Assembly (NCBI RefSeq): GCF_003063265.1
Contig: NZ_NERU01000001.1
Location: 248,001-312,000, forward strand
DNA length: 64,000 nucleotides
DNA from: Limnohabitans sp. WS1
GTDB taxonomy: Bacteria; Pseudomonadota; Gammaproteobacteria; Burkholderiales; Burkholderiaceae_C
Direction: 5' to 3'
Position 1 is the stretch's first letter, and every line of letters starts with the position of its first letter. Below, one piece after another: positions 56,986 through 64,000 of this stretch. The notes under the pieces are model-generated. The model ran no database searches, had not been told where the DNA came from, and saw only the letters and a list, made by a program, of their open reading frames with translations. Made by a program: the position numbers and the translations under genes.

Positions 56986-57820
56986 CAACATCTTTTGGCG
57001 ACGCGCCTTGCTCCACCCGAGTTTTGTGGCGGGGGGTGGCATGGTGCTGCTGATGGTGCTGTGCGCGGTACTGTCTTTGTTTTGGTCGCCTTACTCGGTG
57101 GGTGACATCGACATCCCCAACAAACTGGCTTCGCCCAGCGCCGCGCATTGGCTGGGCACCGACAGCTTGGGGCGCGACATCGGTTCTTTGCTTTTGGTGG
57201 GCAGCCAGAACTCCTTGTTGGTGGGCTTCATCGCGGTGGGCATTGGGTTAGGTGTGGGTGTTCCTTTGGGCTTGCTGGCTTCGGCGCGGCGTGGTGGGGT
57301 GGAGGAGGTCATCATGCGGGCCTCAGACTTCACCTTCGCCTTTCCGGCTTTGTTGTCGGCCATCATGCTCACGGCGATTTACGGGCCGGGCCTGGTGGTG
57401 AGCATCGTGGCCATTGGCATTTTCAACATCCCGGTGTTTGCGCGCATTTCACGGGGCGCGGCCAACGCGGTCTGGGCGCGGGACTACACCTTGGCAGCCC
57501 GTGCCGCAGGCCAAGGCCCGCTGGCCATCACACTCACGCATGTGCTGCCCAACATCGCCAGCGTGCTGATCGTGCAAGCCACCATCCAGTTCGCGATCGC
57601 CATCCTGGCCGAGGCGGCTTTGTCTTATTTGGGCCTGGGCACCCAGCCGCCGCAGCCCAGCTGGGGCCGCATGCTCAATGAAGCGCAGTCCCAGATGTTT
57701 CAAGCCCCCATGCTGGCGGTGTACCCGGGCGCAGCCATTGCGCTGGCGGTGCTGGGGCTGAACTTGCTGGGTGATGGTTTGCGCGATGTGCTCGACCCCC
57801 GGCTTGCACGGCAAAGGTGA
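56975..57820 (+). CDS. Dipeptide/oligopeptide ABC transporter permease, DppC type
   Basis: 281 aa. The N-terminus has GGMVLLMVLCAVLSLFWSPY, then LGTDSLGRDIGSLLLVGSQN as in DppC. The EAA loop is AVWARDYTLAARAAGQGPLAI, and the C-terminus has FAIAILAEAALSYLGLG. It overlaps the DppB gene by 11 bases. Confidence 0.93.
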   Translation: MRDNNIFWRRALLHPSFVAGGGMVLLMVLCAVLSLFWSPYSVGDIDIPNKLASPSAAHWLGTDSLGRDIGSLLLVGSQNSLLVGFIAVGIGLGVGVPLGLLASARRGGVEEVIMRASDFTFAFPALLSAIMLTAIYGPGLVVSIVAIGIFNIPVFARISRGAANAVWARDYTLAARAAGQGPLAITLTHVLPNIASVLIVQATIQFAIAILAEAALSYLGLGTQPPQPSWGRMLNEAQSQMFQAPMLAVYPGAAIALAVLGLNLLGDGLRDVLDPRLARQR

Positions 57821-57822
57821 AC

Positions 57823-58827
57823 ATGAGCGATCGATCAAACGCCATGCCGTTGCTGCAAGTGGATGATTTGCGCGTGAGCCTGCCCACGGCCCGGGGCTGG
57901 GCGCAGGCTCTGCGCGGCGTGTCTTGGAACATGGAGCGGGGCCAGACGGTGGGGCTGATTGGTGAGAGCGGCAGCGGCAAATCGCTGACCGCTTTGGCCC
58001 TGATGGGCCTGTTGCCTGAACGCGCCCGCGTGAGCGGCTCCATCACACTGCAAGGCCAAGAGCTGGTGGGCCTGCCCGAGCCGCAGCTGTGCCAGCTGCG
58101 CGGTGCCCGGATGGCCATGATTTTCCAAGAGCCGATGACGGCGCTCAACCCCTTGCACCCGATTTGGAAGCAGATCGCTGAGCCCTTGCGCCTGCACCAA
58201 CACATGAGCGCCAGCGATGCCAAAGCCCGCGCCCTGCAACTGCTCGAACGCGTGCAGCTGCCCCGGGCGCGTGAGCGGCTTGATGCCTATCCGCACGAGC
58301 TGTCGGGCGGGCAACGCCAGCGCGTGATGATCTCGATCGCGCTGGCCTGCAGCCCCGACCTGCTGATTGCGGACGAACCCACCACCGCGTTGGATGTGAC
58401 GGTGCAAAAAGAGGTGTTGGCGCTCATCCAACAACTGGTGCGCGAAGACGGCATGGGTTTGCTCTTGATCAGCCACGACCTGGGCCTGATGCAGGACCAG
58501 GTGGACCGTGTGATGGTGATGTATGGCGGGGCGGTGGTCGAGAGTGCGGCCACACCCGAGTTGTTTGCGCACCGGGCACACCCTTACACGCGGGGCCTGT
58601 TTGCGGCGCGTCCGCGTCTGGGCTTGGCACGCGGCACACGTTTGACCACCATCCCGGGCAGCGTGCCCGAGCTGATGGATTTTCCGGCGGGGTGTGCGTT
58701 TGCTGACCGCTGCAGCTTGGCGGTGGAGGATTGCCACCACACACCGCCACAGGCAGAAAGCATCGACCGCGAAACCACGGATGATGCGCCCCATAGGGTG
58801 AGTTGCCCGCGCTGGAGGCTGCCATGA
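57823..58827 (+). CDS. Oligopeptide ABC transporter ATP-binding protein, DppD type
   Basis: 334 aa. Walker A GESGSGKSLTALALMG, signature LSGGQRQRVMISIAL, Walker B LLIADEPTTALDV. The C-terminal Cys-rich CAFADRCSLAVEDC segment is characteristic of DppD/OppD and may bind Fe-S. ATG 57823 is preferred because AAAGG lies just ahead; GTG 57817 overlaps the previous stop. Confidence 0.93.
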   Translation: MSDRSNAMPLLQVDDLRVSLPTARGWAQALRGVSWNMERGQTVGLIGESGSGKSLTALALMGLLPERARVSGSITLQGQELVGLPEPQLCQLRGARMAMIFQEPMTALNPLHPIWKQIAEPLRLHQHMSASDAKARALQLLERVQLPRARERLDAYPHELSGGQRQRVMISIALACSPDLLIADEPTTALDVTVQKEVLALIQQLVREDGMGLLLISHDLGLMQDQVDRVMVMYGGAVVESAATPELFAHRAHPYTRGLFAARPRLGLARGTRLTTIPGSVPELMDFPAGCAFADRCSLAVEDCHHTPPQAESIDRETTDDAPHRVSCPRWRLP

Positions 58828-59693
58828 GCGAGAACGCTATTTCTGCGCCGCTGCTGGAAGTGAAGCACTTGGGGCGGCGCTTTGCCTTGCCCCGCGCGGG
58901 TTTGTTTCAACCCGCAGGCGCTTTGCAAGCTTTGTCGGACGTGAGCTTCACCCTGCAGCCGGGCAAAAGTTTGGGCATTGTGGGCGAGTCGGGCTCTGGC
59001 AAGTCCACGCTGGCACGTTTGGTCATGGCGCTGGACACACCCACCGAGGGGCAGGTCTTGTTCAAGGGCGTAGACGTGCACCAGACTCGTGGCCCAGCTT
59101 TGCGCCAGTTGCGCAGCGGTTTTCAGATGGTGTTTCAGGACCCGTACGGCTCTCTGGACCCGCGCCAAAAAGTGCTGGCCATCGTGACCGAGCCGATACG
59201 TAACTTGCAACATGTTTCGGGCGGCCGATCCGAGTGGCACAAACGGGCCGACAGTAAAGCCGAGCTGCGCGACCGCGCCGCTGAGGCTCTGAACGAAGTC
59301 GGCCTCAGGACGGCGGACCTCGACAAATACCCGCACGAATTTTCGGGCGGGCAACGCCAGCGCATTGCCATTGCCCGCGCCTTGATCACCCGCCCCGCCC
59401 TGATCGTTGCGGACGAGCCGGTCAGTGCGCTCGATGTGTCGGTGCAGGCGCAGGTACTGAACCTGATGATGGACCTGCAAGACCGCTACGGACTGAGTTA
59501 TTTGTTCGTGAGTCACGACTTGGCGGTGGTCAATTTGATGTGCGACGATGTGCTGATGTTGCAGTCAGGCCGTGTGGTCGAACATGGTTCTGCAAACCAA
59601 ATTTTTCAGAAGGCTGAGCACCCTTACACTCGGGCTTTGTTGGCCGCTGTGCCTGGCCAGCCCCCTTCTTTTTTAACGCAGGAGACCCCATGA
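58824..59693 (+). CDS. Oligopeptide ABC transporter ATP-binding protein, DppF type
   Basis: 289 aa. Walker A GESGSGKSTLARLVM, signature FSGGQRQRIAIARAL, Walker B LIVADEPVSALDVSV. GGAGG precedes ATG 58824, which overlaps the DppD stop (ATGA). It ends by overlapping the binding-protein gene. Confidence 0.93.
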   Translation: MSENAISAPLLEVKHLGRRFALPRAGLFQPAGALQALSDVSFTLQPGKSLGIVGESGSGKSTLARLVMALDTPTEGQVLFKGVDVHQTRGPALRQLRSGFQMVFQDPYGSLDPRQKVLAIVTEPIRNLQHVSGGRSEWHKRADSKAELRDRAAEALNEVGLRTADLDKYPHEFSGGQRQRIAIARALITRPALIVADEPVSALDVSVQAQVLNLMMDLQDRYGLSYLFVSHDLAVVNLMCDDVLMLQSGRVVEHGSANQIFQKAEHPYTRALLAAVPGQPPSFLTQETP

Positions 59694-61207
59694 AAAACAG
59701 TTCTTCCCTGACCCGCCGCACCCTCGCTTTGAGCTCGGCGGCCGTGTTGGTCACCAGCTTGGTGGCGGCGCCTTTGCAGGCGCAAGCCCAGTCGCGCAAA
59801 GACACCGTCACGCTCGGCATGATCCTAGAGCCCACCAGCCTCGACCCAACCATGGCCCCAGCTGCGGCCATCGGTGAAGTGGTGCACTACAACATCTTGG
59901 AGGGCCTCACCAAAATCAATGTGGACGGCAGCATCAGCCCACTGCTGGCCGAGAGCTGGAAAATGGACGCCGACGGCAAGGCCTACACATTCAAGCTGCG
60001 CAAGGGCGTGAAGTTTTCTGATGGTGCGCCATTCGACTCGGCTGCCGTCAAGTTCAGCTTCGAGCGTGCCAAAGACGCCAAGAGCACCAACAAAGCCAAA
60101 GGCGCGGTGTTCAACAACATCACCCACATCTCGACCCCCGACGCACACACTGTGGTGTTGGTGCTGACCAACCCGGATGGCAATTTCTTGTTCCGCATGG
60201 GCGAGAACACCGCCGTCATCTTGCACCCGGACAGCGCAGCCAACGCCGCCACCAAACCTGTGGGCACAGGCCCCTACAAGCTTGACAGCTGGGCCAAAGG
60301 CACGGCAGTCACTTTGTCCAAGTGGGATGGCTTTCGCGATGCCAACGCCATCAAGGTGAAGAAGGTCACTTTCCGCTTCATCAACGATTCTGCCGCCCAA
60401 GTGGCCGCCTTGTTGGCGGGTGACATCGACGGCATGCCGCGTTTTCAGTCACCCCAAAGCCTGAAACAGTTTCAGGCCGACAAACGGTTCATGGTTGAGA
60501 TGGGCAGCACGGCCGGCAAAGGCATCATGACCATCAACAACCGCAAAAAGCCGTTTGACGATGTGCGTGTGCGCCGCGCCTTGTCGCACGCGGTCGACAA
60601 AAAAGCGTTCATCGACGGCGTGTTTGAAGGCCTGGCCAAACCCATTGGCAGCCACATGGCCCCCACGGATGCGGGCTACGTGGAGTTGAGCAATACCTAC
60701 GCTTACGACCCCGAAAAAGCCAAGGCCCTGCTCAAGGAAGCTGGCGTGCAAACACCACTGAACGTGACCCTGACCTTGCCCCCACCGCCTTATGCCCGCA
60801 AGGGCGGCGAGATTTTGGCCGCGCAGCTGGCCAAGGTGGGCATTGTGGCCAAAATCGAAAACGTGGAATGGGCGCAGTGGTTGGGTGGCACCTTCAAGGG
60901 CAACTTTGACCTGACGGTGATCAACCACGTCGAACCTCTGGATTACATGGCTTATGCCAACCCGCAGTATTACTGGGGTTACGACAGCAAGGCTTTCCGT
61001 GACTTGGCAGCCAAACACGCGGCCACCACAGCGGCCAAAGAACGCACCCAGCTGTTTGGTGACATGCAGCGCATGATCGCCAAAGATGCGGTCAACGTGT
61101 TCCTGTTCAACGCCACCAACACAGCGGTCTACCGCAAGGGCCTCAAAGGCTTGTGGTCCAGCTCGCCCATTTTTGCCAATGACATGTCTGCAGTTTCTTG
61201 GCAATAA
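59690..61207 (+). CDS. Peptide ABC transporter substrate-binding protein (family 5)
   Basis: 505 aa. Export signal with a twin-arginine-like start (LTRRTLALSSAAVLVTSLVAAPLQAQAQ), then MILEPTSLDPTMAPAAAIG and KLRKGVKFSDGAPFDSAAVKFSFER, hallmarks of DppA/OppA-type receptors. The ligand is probably a short peptide; in view of the P1 peptidase it could be an unusual one. The gene is last of the operon (unusual, since the receptor is often first) and is joined by ATGA to DppF. Confidence 0.92.
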   Translation: MKNSSSLTRRTLALSSAAVLVTSLVAAPLQAQAQSRKDTVTLGMILEPTSLDPTMAPAAAIGEVVHYNILEGLTKINVDGSISPLLAESWKMDADGKAYTFKLRKGVKFSDGAPFDSAAVKFSFERAKDAKSTNKAKGAVFNNITHISTPDAHTVVLVLTNPDGNFLFRMGENTAVILHPDSAANAATKPVGTGPYKLDSWAKGTAVTLSKWDGFRDANAIKVKKVTFRFINDSAAQVAALLAGDIDGMPRFQSPQSLKQFQADKRFMVEMGSTAGKGIMTINNRKKPFDDVRVRRALSHAVDKKAFIDGVFEGLAKPIGSHMAPTDAGYVELSNTYAYDPEKAKALLKEAGVQTPLNVTLTLPPPPYARKGGEILAAQLAKVGIVAKIENVEWAQWLGGTFKGNFDLTVINHVEPLDYMAYANPQYYWGYDSKAFRDLAAKHAATTAAKERTQLFGDMQRMIAKDAVNVFLFNATNTAVYRKGLKGLWSSSPIFANDMSAVSWQ

Positions 61208-61241
61208 ATTCCTGGCCAAGCTCAAAGTGGCCTGAAAAGCT

Positions 61242-61250
61242 TGCTATAAT
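61242..61250 (+). promoter_or_regulatory. Extended -10 promoter of tRNA-Arg
   Basis: TGCTATAAT, a perfect TATAAT with the TG extension, ends 12 bases before the mature tRNA-Arg. No clear -35 hexamer is present, which fits extended -10 promoters. Confidence 0.75.
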
Positions 61251-61262
61251 TCAATGCATGAT

Positions 61263-61339
61263 GCGGCTGTAGCTCAGCTGGATAGAGTACTTGGCTACGA
61301 ACCAAGGGGTCGTGGGTTCGATTCCTGCCAGCCGCACCA
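61263..61339 (+). tRNA. tRNA-Arg (anticodon ACG)
   Basis: 77 nt starting GCGGCTGTAGCTCAG. The anticodon stem-loop is TTGG-CTACGAA-CCAA (anticodon ACG, the A34 normally edited to inosine by TadA). The T arm is GGGTTCGATTCC, the acceptor ends CAGCCGC, and CCA is encoded. Confidence 0.96.
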
Positions 61340-61346
61340 AAAATTA

Positions 61347-61377
61347 GAAAGCCCACAACGAAAGTTGTGGGCTTTTT
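61347..61377 (+). terminator. Intrinsic terminator after tRNA-Arg
   Basis: AAAGCCCACAAC, a GAAA tetraloop and GTTGTGGGCTTT, followed by further T residues. It lies within 10 bases of the tRNA end and looks very strong. Confidence 0.92.
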
Positions 61378-61455
61378 CTATTTGCAAAACATCAAAGTCC
61401 AAACACGCGCTGTGTTCTGGCATTCCCGTTTTTCTTTTGCCCCCAAGTCCATTCC

Positions 61456-62034
61456 ATGAGCAAAGCTTTCACCAAAGAGACCGATGGTGGCGATGACGAA
61501 GAATTGGGTTTACCCGCATTGCCCTTGGGTGCACGCAATTACATGACACCCGCAGGTTATGCCCGTTTGAGGGCAGAGCTGTTCACCCTGATCGATGACG
61601 AGAGACCCCAAGTGGTCGAGATCGTGCATTGGGCGGCCAGCAATGGTGATCGGTCTGAAAATGGCGACTACTTGTATGGCAAAAAGCGCTTGCGCGAAAT
61701 CGATCGGCGAATTCGATTTTTGACCCAACGTCTGGAGAAAGCCGAAGTGGTGGACCCGGCTGTGCATCACGGGAGTGATCAGGTGTTCTTTGGGGCCACA
61801 GTGACTTATGCCGAGGTCTTGGGCGCAGAGCGCACGGTGACGATATTGGGCATCGACGAAGCCGACAGCTTGCAAGGGCAGGTCAGCTGGGTGTCACCCA
61901 TTGCACGCACCTTGCTCAAGTCACGCGAAGGAGACGAACTCAAGCTCGTCACACCTTCAGGTGTGCTGGACATTGAGGTGTTGCAGGTCAGCTATCCGAA
62001 ACCGCTTGAAAGGTCTGACCCTATGAAGGGTTGA
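61456..62034 (+). CDS. greB: Transcription elongation factor GreB
   Basis: 192 aa. The N-terminal coiled-coil carries YMTPAGYARLRAEL and ASNGDRSENGDYLYGKKRLREI with acidic tip residues that stimulate RNA cleavage by stalled polymerase. The C-terminal FKBP-like domain has GIDEADSLQGQVSWVSPIARTLL. The DRSENGDY sequence separates GreB from GreA. The last 14 bases overlap the convergent spoT/rel end. Confidence 0.93.
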   Translation: MSKAFTKETDGGDDEELGLPALPLGARNYMTPAGYARLRAELFTLIDDERPQVVEIVHWAASNGDRSENGDYLYGKKRLREIDRRIRFLTQRLEKAEVVDPAVHHGSDQVFFGATVTYAEVLGAERTVTILGIDEADSLQGQVSWVSPIARTLLKSREGDELKLVTPSGVLDIEVLQVSYPKPLERSDPMKG

Positions 62035-64000
62035 TGAGGCCTTTGTTGGTTTGACGATCGGCCTTGATGACCGATGATGTGCGTTTGAGGTGGCGCAGCA
62101 CTTGCTCCAAATGGCTTGTGTCGCGTACCGCCACCACAAACTTCAACTCGGCCGTGTCTTGGGGCGTTTCCTGACCCATGTCGACGTGCACGATGTCGGT
62201 CTCGGCACTGGCCAGTGCCCCAGCCACTCGGGCCAAAACCCCTTTGCCGTTGACCACTGTGACATGGATGGTCGTTTCAAAATTGCGCTTGATTTCATCT
62301 GACCACTCCACACCAATGAAGCGCTCGCTGTCCTTGTGTTCGAGTTTTCGGGCTGTTGCACAGTCTCGGGTGTGCACCGCTAAGCCTTCGCCACGGCCCA
62401 AATAACCCACGATCTCATCGCCGGGCAAGGGGCGGCAGCAGCGCGAATACACCACCGACGCGTTTTCACTGCCATCCAGGGTAATGGCGCCTTGTGAGAT
62501 GGACTCGTGCGCGGTAAACCGTTCGCGTGTCATTAAGAGTGCATCGGGTTTTTGACCGTTTTCAGACAACAAAGCCGTCAAGCGTTTGGCCACAATGGTG
62601 GCGATGCGTTTGCCCAATCCAATGTCCATCAGCAAATCGGCTTGGTTGCGGTTGCCGGTGAATCGGAGCAATTTTTCCCACAGGCCTTGATTGACTGGGG
62701 CATCGCTGGGCAGTTGGTCGATGCCTTCAGCCCGCAAAGCCTGCGCCAGCAATTTTTCGCCCAACTCGACCGACTCGGTTTGCGCCATGGTTTTGAGGTG
62801 GTGGCGAATTTTGGAGCGTGCGCGGCCGGTGCGCACAAAGCCCAGCCATGCGGGGTTGGGGGCGGACACGGGAGCCGTGATCACTTCAATCACATCGCCA
62901 TTTTTGAGTTCGGTGCGCAAGGGGACTTGCTCGCCATTGATGCGTGCGGCCATGGCATGGTCACCCACGCGGCTGTGGATGGCGTAGGCAAAGTCCACCA
63001 CCGTGGCACCCCTGGGCAATGCCATGATCTGGCTTTTGGGCGTGAACACGTAGACGGCGTCAGGGAACAAGTCCACTTTGACGTGGTCCCAAAATTCGGC
63101 GGCATCGCGCGTTTCGGTCTGGATGTCCAGCAGAGACTGCAGCCACTGCGTGCCCAGTCGGGCCGACTGGGCGCTGGCCGATTCATGTTCTTTATAAAGC
63201 CAATGGGCGGCCACACCTGACTCGGCCACCAAGTTCATGGCCTCGGTGCGCATTTGAAACTCGACGTTCACACCCGAGGGTCCCACCAGCGTGGTGTGCA
63301 ATGACTGGTAGCCGTTGACTTTGGCGATCGCAATGTGGTCTTTGAACTTGCCCGGCACGGGCTTGTAAATTTGGTGGAGCCATCCCAGTGCGGTGTAGCA
63401 ATCGACGACCGAAGGAACGATCACCCGAAAACCATAAATGTCGGTGACTTGGGCAAAACTCAGGTGTTTTTCGTCCATCTTCTTGTAGATGGAGTAAAGC
63501 GTTTTTTCCCGTCCACTGATGCGAACGCTCATTTTGGCCTGCGCAAAGACAGCTTCGACGTCCGCCTGTACTTTTTGGATCAGGTCGCGGCGGCGATTGC
63601 GGGCGCGTGAGACGGCTTTCGTCAGCACGGCATACCGCCAGGGCAACAAGTGCTTGAAAGCCAGGTCTTGCAGTTCGCGGTAGATTTGATTCAGGCCCAA
63701 ACGGTGAGCGATGGGGGCGTAAATTTCCAGTGTTTCAGAAGCAATGCGGCCCCATTTGCTGCGCGGCATGTCCGACATGGTGCGCATGTTGTGGGTGCGG
63801 TCGGCCAACTTGATGAGGATGACACGCACATCGCGGGCCATGGCCAGCAACATTTTGCGAAACGATTCGGCCTGATTTTCTTCTCGGGTGTTGAATTCCA
63901 GTTTCTCCAACTTGGTCAGACCATCGACCAATTCGGCCACCGGAGAGCCAAAACGCTCGATCAGCGCCACCTTGGTGACGCCGCAGTCTTCCATCGCGTC
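62021..64000 (-). CDS. spoT: Bifunctional (p)ppGpp synthetase/hydrolase (partial)
   Basis: The 5' end lies beyond the window, so about 660 C-terminal residues are visible. The HD hydrolase domain is represented by AMEDCGVTK and LIKLADRTHNMRTMSD. The synthetase domain has GREKTLYSIYKKMDEKHLS and NGYQSLHTTLVGPSG. The TGS domain starts VYVFTPKSQIMALPRGATVV, and an ACT domain ends the protein. Retention of the ED and KLADRTHNMR motifs implies hydrolase competence, as in SpoT/Rel rather than RelA. Confidence 0.93.
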   Translation of the reverse strand, partial: DAMEDCGVTKVALIERFGSPVAELVDGLTKLEKLEFNTREENQAESFRKMLLAMARDVRVILIKLADRTHNMRTMSDMPRSKWGRIASETLEIYAPIAHRLGLNQIYRELQDLAFKHLLPWRYAVLTKAVSRARNRRRDLIQKVQADVEAVFAQAKMSVRISGREKTLYSIYKKMDEKHLSFAQVTDIYGFRVIVPSVVDCYTALGWLHQIYKPVPGKFKDHIAIAKVNGYQSLHTTLVGPSGVNVEFQMRTEAMNLVAESGVAAHWLYKEHESASAQSARLGTQWLQSLLDIQTETRDAAEFWDHVKVDLFPDAVYVFTPKSQIMALPRGATVVDFAYAIHSRVGDHAMAARINGEQVPLRTELKNGDVIEVITAPVSAPNPAWLGFVRTGRARSKIRHHLKTMAQTESVELGEKLLAQALRAEGIDQLPSDAPVNQGLWEKLLRFTGNRNQADLLMDIGLGKRIATIVAKRLTALLSENGQKPDALLMTRERFTAHESISQGAITLDGSENASVVYSRCCRPLPGDEIVGYLGRGEGLAVHTRDCATARKLEHKDSERFIGVEWSDEIKRNFETTIHVTVVNGKGVLARVAGALASAETDIVHVDMGQETPQDTAELKFVVAVRDTSHLEQVLRHLKRTSSVIKADRQTNKGLINPS

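Overview
The window looks like a chromosomal segment from a betaproteobacterium of the order Burkholderiales, most likely Comamonadaceae (a Limnohabitans, Rhodoferax or Polaromonas relative). The reasons are four tripartite-tricarboxylate-type (Bug) binding proteins, the order lolB - ispE - tRNA-Gln - prs - rplY - pth, the block rapZ - recN - nadK / hrcA, and the protein sequences in general. This assignment is inference from gene content; no 16S gene or database search was available.

Layout. 0.1-3.7 kb: livHMGF branched-chain amino acid ABC transporter (the binding protein is presumably upstream of the window). 3.7-7.2 kb: a Bug protein, a ferredoxin-type reductase, an SDR epimerase and Hsp15. 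7.4-11.9 kb: a compact accessory operon with a RuBisCO-like protein, a DUF1537 acid-sugar kinase, an SDR dehydrogenase and an alpha/beta hydrolase, ending near tRNA-Leu. 12.4-36.3 kb: mainly housekeeping genes (cysM, galU, valS, a rubrerythrin/Fe-S/DUF3501 trio, yciO-like, PHP phosphatase, ferredoxin, pth, rplY, prs, tRNA-Gln, ispE, lolB, a TPR protein, mutM, mutY, rapZ, recN, nadK, hrcA, a CAU tRNA). 36.3-38.9 kb: a short AT-rich accessory patch directly behind that tRNA, with two tandem copies of an unrecognised membrane protein family flanking a decayed IS30-type transposase. 39.0-54.9 kb: a large catabolic region with hydantoinase/oxoprolinase A and B, aldehyde dehydrogenase, ThDP decarboxylase-like enzyme, RraA-like aldolase, class IV aminotransferase, two LysR regulators, a TauD/TfdA dioxygenase, an amidohydrolase and three Bug proteins. 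54.9-61.2 kb: a P1-family N-terminal nucleophile peptidase divergent from a complete Dpp-type peptide ABC transporter. 61.2-64 kb: tRNA-Arg, greB and a spoT/rel gene cut by the window end.

How the parts may work together. The 40-50 kb operon can be read as a linear route: ATP-dependent opening of a cyclic amide (HyuA/HyuB), transamination to a 2-oxo acid, ThDP-dependent decarboxylation to an aldehyde, and oxidation to a carboxylic acid, with RraA-like and dioxygenase functions at the edges and Bug proteins supplying substrates. The RLP/DUF1537 pair is the signature of acid-sugar (apionate/tetronate-like) catabolism. Both are inferences from family membership and adjacency.

The most unusual sequence-level finding is a perfect 23-bp inverted repeat inserted in frame inside valS, which adds roughly 35 residues to a core tRNA synthetase. 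The most obscure protein finding is the tandem 174-residue membrane protein pair behind the CAU tRNA.
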